Part shown: piece by piece, positions 1 to 9,536 of the stretch
Position numbering within the stretch: position 1 is the first letter of the stretch
Layout: the number at the start of each line of letters is the position of its first letter
Assembly (NCBI RefSeq): GCF_026262505.1
Contig: NC_067206.1
Span: 2,542,001 to 2,606,000 of the forward strand
DNA from: Trichomonas vaginalis G3
Taxonomy: Eukaryota; Parabasalia; Trichomonadida; Trichomonadidae
Length of the DNA stretch: 64,000 nt
Direction of reading: 5' to 3'
Made by a program: the position numbers and the translations under genes
Notes under the pieces: generated by a model
Databases searched by the model: none
What the model was told of the DNA's origin: nothing
Seen by the model: the letters and a program-made list of their open reading frames with translations, nothing else

Positions 1-1
1 A

Positions 2-1072
2 GCTAATTTTCAAGACGAATCTTCTTTATTAAGATTTATTTTGGATATCCCTAAGGATTTAAGCTTTTCCATTGACTCATATTCAATGAATCTTTTGATA
101 CATTTCATTATCGAGCAATCTACACAAAATGAAACAATATTAAAATTCACAATTCAAAATATCACTTCTTCGAATATCTTTCAAATAGATTTGATACTAC
201 TGGAAAATTTATTCGAATATTTATCGCATTATATTAACCAGATTTTTTTCATTTTTTCATTAAAATTAATTCATTTTAAAGCTTTAGATAACATACAATA
301 CCTTTATTTATCAACATTTTCCGATCAATATGATGAGATATTACGTTTCATAAGCAGCAGTGACAATTCTCTCTATATCATCGATACATTTATTGCTTTG
401 ATTAAAAACAATATTCTTGACGTTGAATTCTTCCAAAACGCAGTTTTACTCAAGAAAGAAATTTTTTCTAGTATTATTGAGTACGAAAATCAATATTCAA
501 CTTATGCAATTGCAAATTTCTTTACAAAATTATTAAAATATTACCCAGGATATGCAACTGCTCTTCCATGTTCGGATATACTAATATCAAATTATTTCAA
601 CTTTTTTAATGACGTGAATTCAATTATAAATAACGAAGATTTTGTTTATCTTCTCAAATTTATAGTTTTATTTTATAAAGCAGTCGATATAACATCTGAG
701 ATGGCTTTAGAATTCATAAAAACACTTGAAATTCTGCGAAGTCTTTCTCCTCACTATTCATTTACAGAGTATGTAGTTCAGGGGTATTATTGTGTACTTC
801 CTCTTATACCCATGCAAATTTCATCTACCGATTTTTTAAATTCACATGAATTTTTAATTAATTATGCAATTGAGAATTCAAATCTTCACAAATATTTGAA
901 ATTATATTCCAGATGTTTCCGCAGATTTGATAGCGATGAAATATTCAAAAATGTTTTTCATATCTTAAACCTTGTAGAAGTTACAACAGAATATTTATCA
1001 GAAAATCAGGATCTTTCTGAGAAACAGATCTTTATTTGCAACGATATCCTAACGAGGGTTAATTTAATTTAA
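2..1072 (+). CDS. Hypothetical host protein, 5' end outside window
   Basis: The frame is open from base 2 and closes with TAA at 1070-1072, so the gene starts upstream of the window. At least 356 residues are visible. The protein is rich in Ile, Leu, Phe, Asn and Ser, and looks like an all-helical, soluble repeat-type protein. I see no catalytic motif, signal peptide or membrane segment. It converges with the next gene, and their stop regions overlap by 4 bp. The family is not recognised; an armadillo-like helical fold is only a guess. The unbroken frame of more than 1 kb in such AT-rich DNA supports a real gene. Confidence 0.75.
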   Translation, partial: ANFQDESSLLRFILDIPKDLSFSIDSYSMNLLIHFIIEQSTQNETILKFTIQNITSSNIFQIDLILLENLFEYLSHYINQIFFIFSLKLIHFKALDNIQYLYLSTFSDQYDEILRFISSSDNSLYIIDTFIALIKNNILDVEFFQNAVLLKKEIFSSIIEYENQYSTYAIANFFTKLLKYYPGYATALPCSDILISNYFNFFNDVNSIINNEDFVYLLKFIVLFYKAVDITSEMALEFIKTLEILRSLSPHYSFTEYVVQGYYCVLPLIPMQISSTDFLNSHEFLINYAIENSNLHKYLKLYSRCFRRFDSDEIFKNVFHILNLVEVTTEYLSENQDLSEKQIFICNDILTRVNLI

Positions 1073-1425
1073 TTTTTATTTTTTATTTCAAGTTTGAGTA
1101 AACTTTCAAGATAATCTATATAAGCCTTTTGATGTTCTTCATCTAGATTCTTGTTTAATATGTGATGAATTTGATTTTTTTTTGAAAATTCAAGATAAAA
1201 TTCTTTTTTATCTTGATCAACAACATGAACAATTCGAGTACAGCGTAACATTTCATCAATATTTTCTGTTTTCTTCGTTTCTAGATATTTTTCAAATATT
1301 TCTTGCGGAATCTCATTTTGATATACCCATTTATTTTTTTCCGGATGCTGATCTTTGTACTTAACGAAATATTGCTTGACTATTCGCTCAGAAACAACAT
1401 ATTCGATCTCTTTTCTCTTTCTCAT
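1069..1425 (-). CDS. Small chromodomain-like protein (118 aa)
   Basis: An intact 118-residue frame. Residues about 8-50 resemble a chromodomain: a beta strand ending YFVKYKDQHPEKNKW, comparable to the family pattern Y-L-V-K-W-K-G-x-x-x-x-x-N-T-W, followed by a short acidic helix (IPQEIFEKYLE). The aromatic-cage residues are only partly recognisable. The rest is charged and helical with a Lys/Asn tail. The ATG at 1425 is favoured because a Trichomonas initiator (TCACAAA) lies 11 nt upstream, the 5'UTR length typical of this organism. It might bind methylated histone tails, or be a remnant of a retroelement integrase chromodomain; this is inference. Confidence 0.5.
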   Translation of the reverse strand: MRKRKEIEYVVSERIVKQYFVKYKDQHPEKNKWVYQNEIPQEIFEKYLETKKTENIDEMLRCTRIVHVVDQDKKEFYLEFSKKNQIHHILNKNLDEEHQKAYIDYLESLLKLEIKNKN

Positions 1426-1431
1426 TGAATA

Positions 1432-1438
1432 TTTGTGA
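1432..1438 (-). promoter_or_regulatory. Trichomonas-type initiator (Inr)
   Basis: The minus strand reads TCACAAA, matching the T. vaginalis initiator TCA(+1)Y(T/A). The A(+1) is at 1436, 11 nt before the ATG at 1425, which is within the known 5'UTR range of about 6-20 nt. Confidence 0.6.
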
Positions 1439-1649
1439 CACTTTTGAATTCAATCAAATCAAAAATATTTGAAATTGCTAGAATTTTTTTCTTTCTCATG
1501 AATATTTGAAATGACTCAAAAGGAAAACTCGTTCGATTCAATTCAATTTTGAATCAGAATTTTTTAAGGACCAATAAATCAAATTATGTTAAGAAAATCT
1601 TTTTTTAACTCAGAGTATCAAAAGTACGTTAAACCTTCAATTTTATCTC

Positions 1650-2283
1650 ATGTCGGAAAGCGAACCGACAATAGTGGAAGAGAATCAAACTATATCAGTA
1701 TCCATCCAAGCTATTGTTGATGAAGAAAAAGGAGATGGAGCTGATATGCTGGATTTAATTCAAAATGAATTGAATTCCGTAAAAAATTGAAATATAGAAT
1801 GGAAATACCTGAAAATCCCCAATTCCAATTCTCAAGGAAAGATATAGCAAATTAAAATTTACAGATCCTACAGAAGCTGCTATATTTATTGCAAAAGATT
1901 CATATAATTCTTTTTATCCATTAAATTTTGAGCAAGGAAAAAAGTTTCGTTGTCCTAACTGCCAATTTTGCATGGAGCTTGTAAAGACTCATGAAAATGG
2001 TCAACTTTTCTTCATTCCAGTAATTAAACACGAGCATAGAGCAAAGCAATGCAAGCCGAGTAACAATATACCAAAAATTCTTAAGTTGCAAGCAGGAAAA
2101 AAAGTCTATGAATTAGCAAATTCTGATAATGTTCCTCAATGCAAAGAAATTTTTGCAAAAGAATTGAATATTCCCAATGCAACTTATACGATGTTCCATA
2201 ATATAGTAAATAAACTTAAAGGAACCACAAAGGGGATAGAATTCAATCTTACAATTATTTCTCAACAATTTTTTCAATCATAA
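1650..2283 (+). pseudogene. MULE transposase, N-terminal part (decayed)
   Basis: The sequence belongs with the transposase block that follows. A 46-codon frame begins at ATG 1650 and stops at 1788-1790. Further stops lie before a recognisable segment at about 1850-2283 with a Cys/His cluster (RCPNCQFC, then KHEHRAKQC) of the kind found at the N-terminus of trichomonad Mutator-like transposases, probably a zinc-binding DNA-recognition domain. The long ATG frame in this part is 1972-2283. The frame then closes at 2281-2283, while the catalytic block continues in another frame, so the gene carries at least two stops and one frameshift. This is a plain DNA transposon relic. Confidence 0.6.
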
Positions 2284-2309
2284 ACAAAATCGAACAAGGA
2301 TTCTGCGAA

Positions 2310-3509
2310 ATGATTTTAGTTAAAGAAGTTAACAATGAAATTGAATTGCATACATTTAAGAAAGGTGATGAATTACCTGAAAATTCAAAAGACTTTCAAA
2401 TTTATTCATTTATTGTAATTCCTCCAATAACTCATTTTTACATGCAAACACAAGCTTTTTGCGGAATAATTCAAATTGATGGAACGTTTTTATTTTGTAT
2501 TAAAAAAGGAAACTTACTCATTATTGGTACACCTGCACCAAATAATAGACTTATCCCTATTGCATTTGCATGGTCTGTTAGTGAAAATACGATAACAATT
2601 AAGGATATGCTCACTAAATTGAAATCTTTTATTCCACCAAGCAGATTCAAGAATATTTATTCCGATCAAGGTCCGGCAATTATAGCTGCTGTTAGAGAAT
2701 CAGGCTTTTCTTGCGATCATAAATTTTGCTTACGTCATTTTGCAACAAAAAGGGAATACATCAATGTCTATTCCGAAATTGTTGAAGTCGCTTACGCAGA
2801 CCATCCTCAAAAACGAATTGACTTGATTAAAAAGTTAGAAACTCGTTTACAAGAGGAATATCCAAACCGCGAAAATAATCAGGATCTCTTTAAGTACTTA
2901 GATAGTATTAACCCATTTGAAGGATTCGCTGACTACACCGCTGGCATACTCACAACATCTCTTATTGAATCCCTTAATGCCGAAATTAAAGATAAATGGG
3001 ATACATATGAACCCGCCGAACTAATTATCCGTTTCATTGAACATGAATTCAATCTTGTTAAAAATGTTTTAACAGGTGATTTTAAATCAGATAATATTAT
3101 CAAAAATCTAAATGAAACTTTGAAACATTCAGATATGTTTAGCTCGGTATTATATGATCCAATTCAAGAATTATATTATGCAACTTTTGGTCGCTATACA
3201 TATTGCGTAAAAATTATGTCAGATTCACAATATTCATGCACATGTAAGCACATCGAATTATACGGATTACCTTGTATTCATGTAATCGCCGTATTGAATC
3301 ACTTTTCGAACAAAAATCTTCTTAAAAATTTGAATGATGCAGTTCATGCTCGCTTCAAATGTTCAGAGTTTATGACTCCTGTGGAAGATTTAATGAAATT
3401 TTATGTTGACCAAGCATCTTTAAAAATTCCCGGAATAAATTTCAACCTGGGAGAGATTGAAAAATTAAGGGGAAAAAGGACTAGGATTAAAGCATTTTAC
3501 GAAAAGTGA
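2310..3509 (+). pseudogene. MULE transposase, catalytic and SWIM-finger part
   Basis: A 399-codon open block. Residues about 45-150 form the MULE/RNase H-like transposase domain: IIQIDGTFLF (first Asp), AFAWSVSENT, then IYSDQGPAIIAAV (second Asp) and CLRHFATK (the C/H motif typical of the family). Residues about 310-330 are a SWIM zinc finger, CTCKHIELYGLPCIH (CxCx(n)CxH). The block would bind terminal repeats and cut and paste DNA. The frame is open upstream of the ATG at 2310, so this ATG is not the native start; the N-terminal part lies in another frame. I could not find convincing terminal inverted repeats. Confidence 0.85.
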
Positions 3510-3836
3510 TGCTGTGTTGTTAGTTATTTATTTACTTTTTTTAATATTTTTTAAAAAAATAAAAGAAAATTCAAATAATTTTGTATCTCCCATGATATAT
3601 CGACCCACGAGTACTAATGTGGCTATAATTAGAGATTGCAACTCTATTATGATCATAGTCCGGTGATATACAATAAGATTCAAATTTTGAAAGAATTAAA
3701 TTAATAAAATCCCGGTGAAAAAAATAAAAACAGCTTCTAAAAGTATAGTTATCTTAAAATACGAACTTTAACACAAGTTTTTTGATCCAATAGAAAATTG
3801 AATTCTTTGAATAAATAAAATATTTTATGTATTAAC
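3510..3836 (+). other. AT-rich spacer between MULE and Polinton 1
   Basis: No coding frame, RNA gene or clear repeat was seen. It may hold the 3' end of the MULE, but no terminal repeat could be matched to the 5' side. Confidence 0.4.
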
Positions 3837-3914
3837 AAAAAAAAAAAAAAAAAAAAAAGGTAGTGGGGCTTCCAGGCACTTCGTGCCCTCTAGCCCCGAA
3901 GATGTTTAGTATAA
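3837..3914 (+). repeat. Polinton 1 left terminal inverted repeat
   Basis: Twenty-two A residues are followed by a 56-bp unit starting GGTAGTGGGGCTTCC and ending GTTTAGTATAA. It matches the reverse complement of 29235-29290. A hairpin, GGCAC-TTC-GTGCC, sits at 3875-3887. Confidence 0.9.
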
Positions 3915-4116
3915 CTTTGTCCGGACAAGTAAGGGTCTATCGTCGCTACAGGAAAAGTTACAGGCGTTCCAAGGAAGTAAACTTTGAGAAGCCTTTTCCC
4001 CTTATAGAATGAGATAGGACGGTTATTTTACAAAACTGACAACACTTTGACCGAGTAGTTTTTTGTGCTGAACAAAAAGTGTCATATAAACATCTGTCAA
4101 AAACCGCTTTTTAACT

Positions 4117-4122
4117 TCACTT
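4117..4122 (+). promoter_or_regulatory. Initiator-like TCACTT before the Pro/Gln-rich gene
   Basis: TCACTT lies with its A 7 nt before the ATG at 4126, matching the Trichomonas Inr TCA(+1)Y(T/A). The same bases precede the homologous genes in Polintons 2 and 3. The 3915-4116 stretch before it is non-coding subterminal DNA. Confidence 0.5.
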
Positions 4123-4125
4123 AAA

Positions 4126-6625
4126 ATGCCACGTAAGCTACGTAAGAATATACGTAAGAGGAAGGGAGCATTGAAACATCCAATAGTAAAACTGACACCA
4201 CAACAACAGTTGCAACAACAAATGATGAATGACCCCACTATGTTGCAACAAATGTCAAGCAACCCTATGCTTTTAAACCGAGTTATTGGTGCACAGAGTG
4301 GAGGTTTAAGAGCGGCACTTTTAGCGAAAATGGCAGGCTATGGTGGAGCTGCAGACGGAACAGCTTATAACCCTCAAAGTCAAAGGAATTTGAGTTCACT
4401 CAAAAATCAAATAACAAATGTCAAAAAGTCAAACATAGACATACAGAAACAAATAAGTGAAAACGAAAAGAAACTAGAATATGACAGACACACAAAGAAA
4501 CTCAATGAGTTAAACGTAGAGAAAAAGAAGAAAGAAGAACAACTGAAAGAACTAAGTACAGAGGAATATGCGAAAAAAGTGTCAGAAAAAGCAGCAGAAG
4601 TAGCAAAAATGGAACAAGATGTTATAAATTTGAAAAACCATACTACTCAATATAAAGTACTGAAAGATGAAGAGATAAAACAAAAAGCCCTGAAGACATA
4701 TATGGATAGCGATGAGTATAAAAAGAAGTTGAAGCAAATGTAAAGGCAGAAAAACTTTTACAGTTGCAAAACCAAACCGTACAGTATGAAAACTTAGCAC
4801 AAGAAAGTAAAAATAACGACGCAGCCATGCAAAAGGCAATGAAAAGCGCAGAATATATAAAAGCTAATAATGACTGGTTAGATGCCCAAGCCAACGCCAA
4901 AGCAGCCCAACTTATAGGGTCAATAAGGACAAAAATACAAGCGGATGAAGACAGTTCAAATGAAGCTTTAATGAATGCTGACTTTAAGAACGCCTTCGAA
5001 GCTCTTCATAGTAAGGTGAAACTAGTGAACGACTTCTCATCTGGAAAGAAACTGAAATCTGAAGGTTTCGACAAAGAGTTAAGAGAAGTAGCACAAAATA
5101 TGACGAAAATAACAGATGCAGCAACGAGACAGGCAGTTCAAAGTGCCTATGACGCCGTTAGAGCAACTGTTGTGGAAAGTCAAGAAAAAGAGTTACAACA
5201 GACCAAAACAGACCTAGTAAATGCTTTCTTAAAAACGAAAAGTCAGGTAGGACATTATGCTGCAGATGGAACATATGTGCCAGCTGGTGGAACTTATATA
5301 CCAGCTGGTGGAACTTATATACTAGCTAGTGGAACTTATATACCACCAAACCCTCCAAGAGAAGCACCTGCACCAGGACTACCTAAAACATTTACATCGT
5401 CACATGGACACAGACACAGGCATGCACCAAAACCAACACAGCAACCAACAGTTCAAAATCCAGCACCACAACCAACAGTTCAAAACACTGCACCACAACC
5501 AAAACCAGCACCACAACCAACAGTTCAAAACACTGCACCACAACCAACAGTTCAAAACACTGCACCACAACCAACAGTTCAAAACACTGCACCACAACCA
5601 ACAGTTCAAAACCCTGCACAGCAACCAACAGTTCAAAACCCTGCACAGCAACCAACAGTTCAAAACCCTGCACAGCAACAACCACAAACAGAGCAAGGAC
5701 ATAAAAGAAGTAGAGAACAAGGAAACCAAGAATTCTTAAAAATGCTTAAGGAAGACTATGGTTACCCAGATACTCTTGACTTTAGTGACAGATATAAAGA
5801 AGCTATTAGAAAGTTCAAGGAAGGAAATACTGACCCGAACCTATTTAGCTTTATGGTTCAGCATAAAATCGGATATAATTTCAAACCTGGAAAATACAAG
5901 CTCGCTAAGGGATATGATTTAATAGCATATCATCCAAATGACATGACTGAATTTACTCCGAGATATTTGGTGTCAGAGCTAAATGATAATTCAACTCTCT
6001 TCATGAAACGCGTAAAAAATAGAGACGGAACGAAAGAAGAAAGGTTTATGAGTCCGGATGACTTAGATAGGGAACTTTTTAAAAACGGTCTCGGAATATA
6101 TGAAATGCCAGCAGATGAGGTACAAGAAACTCCACAGGAAGAAGTTCAGATACAACCAGACATGGAAGAAATAGTTCAGCAACAACAGCTAGAAGAGCCA
6201 GAAGGAAACGAACAAGTCCCTCCTTTGGAAACTACAGAAATAAATGACGCAAGACTGAAACATTGGGTAAAAGCTTTCCCATTCACAAAAGATATTGTTG
6301 GTAACATGGAAAGAAAACCAGAATGGCTACAAAAACATATATTTGGAAACGAGCTTATTCCATATGGACAAGCTCTGTTTGAAGAGCTTGAACCGGAAAC
6401 TCAGGAAAGAGTCATGCAAACAATACGCGAAGACTCAAATACAAACTATGACAAAATCTTTCTAGGATATAGGTTACCTGAGATGGGCGACCAGAGCCCA
6501 AAGGCAAAAAGGACATGGAAAATTTACAACATACTAGGTGAACATGAGGCAAAGATGCAACGACTTGAAGCAGAGGGCAAGTTACCAAAAGCGACACCAA
6601 AGAAGAAGAGTAGAACAAAGTGAAA
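4126..6625 (+). pseudogene. Large Pro/Gln-rich Polinton protein (gene A), broken
   Basis: The first gene of the capsid-side operon. The N-terminus is very basic (PRKLRKNIRKRK), like a nucleic-acid-binding or nuclear-targeting tail, then Gln/Met-rich. A long charged helical or coiled-coil segment with Lys/Glu-rich runs follows, then short repeats (GGTYIPA), a proline repeat array (PQPTVQNTA units), and a globular C-terminal domain ending in a basic tail (KKKSRTK). The family is not recognised; position beside the capsid gene and the basic ends suggest an internal virion or scaffold protein. The gene is preceded by TCACTT rather than the TTTTTAY signature of other backbone genes. This copy is broken (about two breaks) and shorter than the homologues at 56597 and 54129. 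Function is inference. Confidence 0.7.
5437..5680 (+). repeat. 27-bp coding minisatellite (PQPTVQNTA repeat)
   Basis: Eight tandem units coding for (P/Q)QPTVQN(T/P)A. The homologous gene has five units in Polinton 3 and about four in Polinton 2, so the array is length-variable. Confidence 0.85.
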
Positions 6626-6732
6626 ATAGTGAAGAAGTAACTTCATCTAGTGAAAGTAGTGGCAATGAAGGAAAAAGAAGAGTTAAAAACTCAGTCAGGA
6701 AGAAAGTAAAGCTTGGTACGAAACAATTATGA
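6544..6732 (+). CDS. Small Arg/Lys/Ser-rich protein overlapping the end of gene A
   Basis: An open frame starting MRQRC that overlaps the 3' end of gene A in another frame and continues beyond it. It has an Arg-rich start (KRHQRRRVEQ), an acidic Ser stretch (SSEEVTSSSESSG) and a very basic end (KRRVKNSVRKKVKL). The same frame is present at 59778-59981 and 50772-50972, which supports real coding. It resembles in composition a small DNA-condensing core protein, but no family is recognised. Its own start is uncertain. Confidence 0.45.
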   Translation: MRQRCNDLKQRASYQKRHQRRRVEQSENSEEVTSSSESSGNEGKRRVKNSVRKKVKLGTKQL

Positions 6733-6771
6733 CAAATAAATTCAACTATTCTATATTTTTACCCATATGAA

Positions 6772-8377
6772 ATGTACGCCGCTCAGAATATAACGCCAAC
6801 AGTTTTGGATGCCATGAACGGAAATGTTTCCGAATGGTATAACGAATGCGACAATGCCATTAGAAGGTCAAAATAGTTCCTGGAACTTACGAATATACAA
6901 CTGCTGTTTCTTATGGAAACGTAGGTGAGTTTGGAGAAGGTTCTTCAACAACAGTAGATATTGCTTGCGACAGGTTTCATATTATTTCTATTGACAACTC
7001 ATTCTTATACGTGGAACAAGACATTGAAATAAAGCCTTCTGCCAAGTTGTCTGACAAGAAAGGTTGCAATGGAATTTTCTATGTCGGATACCAATATGCT
7101 CCAGAAGTTTTCATGGGATATAAGATATATTCTAACTCTGACTTAGTTCAAACAGTAACATGGGCAAACTATGAATGGTTCGCTTTGAGAAACTCAGTAC
7201 GACCACAAGCTAGAGAACAAACAGACCAGTATGCAAATATTGAGAAAATAAGAAGACTTGACCCTAACGTTCCAGGAGTTTATGTTAACCTTTCTGGTTC
7301 AGATGGAACTGCTGCCACTAAAGTAAAACTGAAACTTAGAGTTCCTTTGTCATCTTTCCTCATCTTCAGGTTTTTAAGATACTTGCCAAACTGGGCAGGA
7401 AAAATTTCTATTGAACTTACTCCAAGCAAAAATAACTTAGTCATTGCACCAACACAAGACCCATTCACTCTTACAGACGTAATGGGAACAAATAAAACGT
7501 CATTCGCCGACTTTTGCAAAGACAAAATTGACTTAGACTTTGGTTTCTCAAACTTCAACAATGAAGTAAACTATTATTTCAATGCTGCTGGAACTGCTTG
7601 GGACCCAGTTAAGTTCACATGCGAAAAAATTTGAATGCAAGAGAATAGAAAGCAGACTTGCAGTCTATATGTTGGACCCAGATATTTCAAATGCTTTAGC
7701 TGCCAAATATATTGCAGTTCCACTTATGTTCCCTATACACCAAATATCTGTCAAAGACTTTGCAGGTGAAGTTGAAACCAAAGTGCTGACCCAGGTGCAA
7801 GAACAGATATTGCTTTAACAACTGCAATGAAACATGCAGATACTATGTTTGTACTGTTCAGACGAACTATAAATGACTATTCTTGTTTCTACAACCCCGG
7901 TATTAAATATATATAAACATAGATGGCAAATATTATCCAAGAGAAGAATATTCTACAGTTGAGGATATGAGGTCATACAACTTGACATTAGATGCTATGA
8001 ACTTTAACAACAACTTCACAACAACCATTAACCCTGAAATGCAAAGTTCTATTATGCCATATGTGAAAGTATGGACTCATACAGGAGGTCAAAAAACTCA
8101 ATATACAAATGGAGACCGTTCAAACTTTTGGCTTGGCATTCCATTTGCTGACTCAGAAGACTTTATGGGTGGTATTTCAACTGTTGGTACTGTACAAATA
8201 CAATATACTGGTGACAGAGACGGTCCAGATGAACTGAGAGCAAAGAAGTTTACAAAACCAATAGCACTTTTCACGGAAGATGCTCTTTTGAAGATTCGTT
8301 CGATGAAACCTGCTGGGGCTCCTCAGATTGGCATAACGACAGCTTCCATCGAGCAGATTTTGGCAGCAGGTCAGTAA
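6772..8377 (+). pseudogene. Major capsid protein (double jelly-roll type), broken copy
   Basis: Starts MYAAQNITPTVLDAMNGN, preceded by the backbone start signature TATTTTTACCCATATGAA. The intact 535-residue version is at 60014-61621 and should be used for reading the protein. It is beta-rich, with aromatic-rich strands typical of Polinton/adenovirus-like capsid hexon proteins. This copy is broken in about three places. Its 3' end overlaps an opposite-strand gene (8271-8690) by about 107 bp. Confidence 0.75.
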
Positions 8378-8690
8378 GTTGTTCTTGAACTGACTTCTCT
8401 CCGTCAAATATTGACAGTACGCCAGTTTTGACATAATATTGTAAGATAAACTTACCTTTAGAAATATCTGTAAGTTTTGTTGTTATATTTTTGTCAACGT
8501 CAAGAACTTTCACCATTTCAGTTATACCAACTTTCTTTGCTTTATGGAAATATTTTGGTTCAGCAAATATTGCTATTCTATAACATTTACCATTGTTTGT
8601 GTAAAGAACTATTCTGTCAATGTATTTGTATTGTTTGTGTGTGTAAACTTTGTTCTGCTTCAATTCGAAGAGATACTCGAATACGTCCAT
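8271..8690 (-). CDS. Small Polinton protein, antisense to capsid 3' end (139 aa)
   Basis: An intact frame starting MDVFEYLFELKQNKVYTHK. The N-terminal two thirds looks globular with alternating strands (KYIDRIVLYTNNGKCYRIA), and the C-terminus is Ser/Glu-rich and lies inside the antisense of the capsid gene. Homologues are at 48826-49244 and 61515-61932. It starts only 18 bp from the divergent gene at 8709. No family is recognised; the position suggests a virion or assembly role, which is inference. Confidence 0.65.
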   Translation of the reverse strand: MDVFEYLFELKQNKVYTHKQYKYIDRIVLYTNNGKCYRIAIFAEPKYFHKAKKVGITEMVKVLDVDKNITTKLTDISKGKFILQYYVKTGVLSIFDGEKSVQEQLTDLLPKSARWKLSLCQSEEPQQVSSNESSKEHLP

Positions 8691-8708
8691 CTTTTTATTC
8701 TAAGTAAA
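8691..8708. promoter_or_regulatory. 18-bp bidirectional start region
   Basis: CTTTTTATTCTAAGTAAA lies between two opposed ATGs (minus 8690, plus 8709). Both directions show a T-rich TTTTTA/TTTTAC element and an A-rich run just before the ATG. It is conserved at 48808-48825 and 61933-61950. Confidence 0.65.
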
Positions 8709-9289
8709 ATGTCATTTCCGAAAAATAGAAGCGTAAGTGTTTCAAAAGGTTTAATGGCGGTGGCAGATGTGAAGTTAAATTCACCAACTCAAACAAACAG
8801 TCAAAGTGTTATTGTCAATGTCAAAGACAGAGATGTTGAAGTGGGGAAACCATACGAGGACGAAGATGGTATAGCAATTGTTCCTGTAAAAGAACAACCA
8901 ACATATCCTGAAGTTAGCAGAGACTTAAGTTCTGTTGCAGATATTCGAAACGACTACCAACAACTGAAAGACAAACTTCAAACTCAGGAGAAGATTTGTC
9001 AAGCTTTAAGTATAATGTTAAACTTGGTCGAACACAACCCTGTAAAAGTGAACTCATATGTCATTGCACCTCATGAAGTTTTAAAGAACTATTGAAACTT
9101 TTGACAGAGGCAGACGATATAAACATCAAAGAAATAGAACCCGACATTAGTTGCTGTGGTGTTTCATATAATGTCATTGACAAGATATACGTTATGAAAG
9201 GAGGTGAAACGTTGAACTTAAAGTATAGTTTCCCAGACGTCATAAAAATATTTGACGACCACAACATTTCATTAAAGTTTATTTGCTAA
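8709..9289 (+). pseudogene. Polinton protein of about 193 aa, broken
   Basis: Starts MSFPKNRSVSVSKGLMAVAD. The N-terminus is Ser/Val-rich. A Pro/Glu linker, a heptad-like helix (NDYQQLKDKLQTQEKICQAL) and a C-terminal domain with vicinal Cys (DISCCGVSYNVID) follow. Homologues are at 48227-48807 and 61951-62531. No family is recognised, and no protease triad is evident. This copy is broken (about one break). Confidence 0.6.
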
Positions 9290-9295
9290 GTAAAA

Positions 9296-9526
9296 ATGTC
9301 AAAACTTCTTGAAAGATGTTTGAAGAAAAATAATATAGACTTTATTTCATGTAAAGGACTTTACACACTTTTGAACGATATGAAAGACCCTGTTTTGTTT
9401 GTTCGTGTAGACAAAGGAAAGTTCTATGTCTTTACAAAATATTTGAACTTCTTAGACAGAGAACTTCAAGAAACGCCATGTGAAAGTTTAGATGAAGTTC
9501 TTCTCCACTTTCAGAAAAACTTTTAA
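9296..9526 (+). CDS. Small conserved Polinton protein (76 aa)
   Basis: An intact frame, MSKLLERCLKKNNIDFISCK, through to LHFQKNF. It is a compact alpha/beta protein without known motifs. It follows the preceding gene by 6 bp, and its ATG is preceded by TTTATTTGCTAAGTAAAA. The same protein occurs at 47990-48220 (identical by eye) and 62538-62770. Strong conservation of such a short frame suggests it is functional in the family. Confidence 0.65.
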   Translation: MSKLLERCLKKNNIDFISCKGLYTLLNDMKDPVLFVRVDKGKFYVFTKYLNFLDRELQETPCESLDEVLLHFQKNF

Positions 9527-9536
9527 ATATATATAA

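Noticed and set aside
1441-3836. Terminal inverted repeats of the MULE
   Set aside because: Some AT-rich similarity (GAATTCAAT) on both sides is too weak to define ends.
3834-3839. AACAAA / AACATA as a firm target duplication of Polinton 1
   Set aside because: One of six bases differs and the left copy merges with the A tract, so it is only noted as possible.
5392-5739. Long frames on both strands across the proline repeat (for example runs of VVVQCFELL)
   Set aside because: They are shadows of the 27-bp repeat, whose length is a multiple of three, so every frame stays open.
6600-6732. Programmed frameshifting between gene A and the overlapping basic ORF
   Set aside because: No family precedent known to me and no clear slippery site; the overlapping ORF is listed separately instead.
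8709-9289. Candidate Polinton cysteine protease (adenain/Ulp1 type)
   Set aside because: The CC motif and His are not arranged like the His-Asp/Asn-Gln-Cys order, and no other gene in the window shows it either; I do not call a protease.
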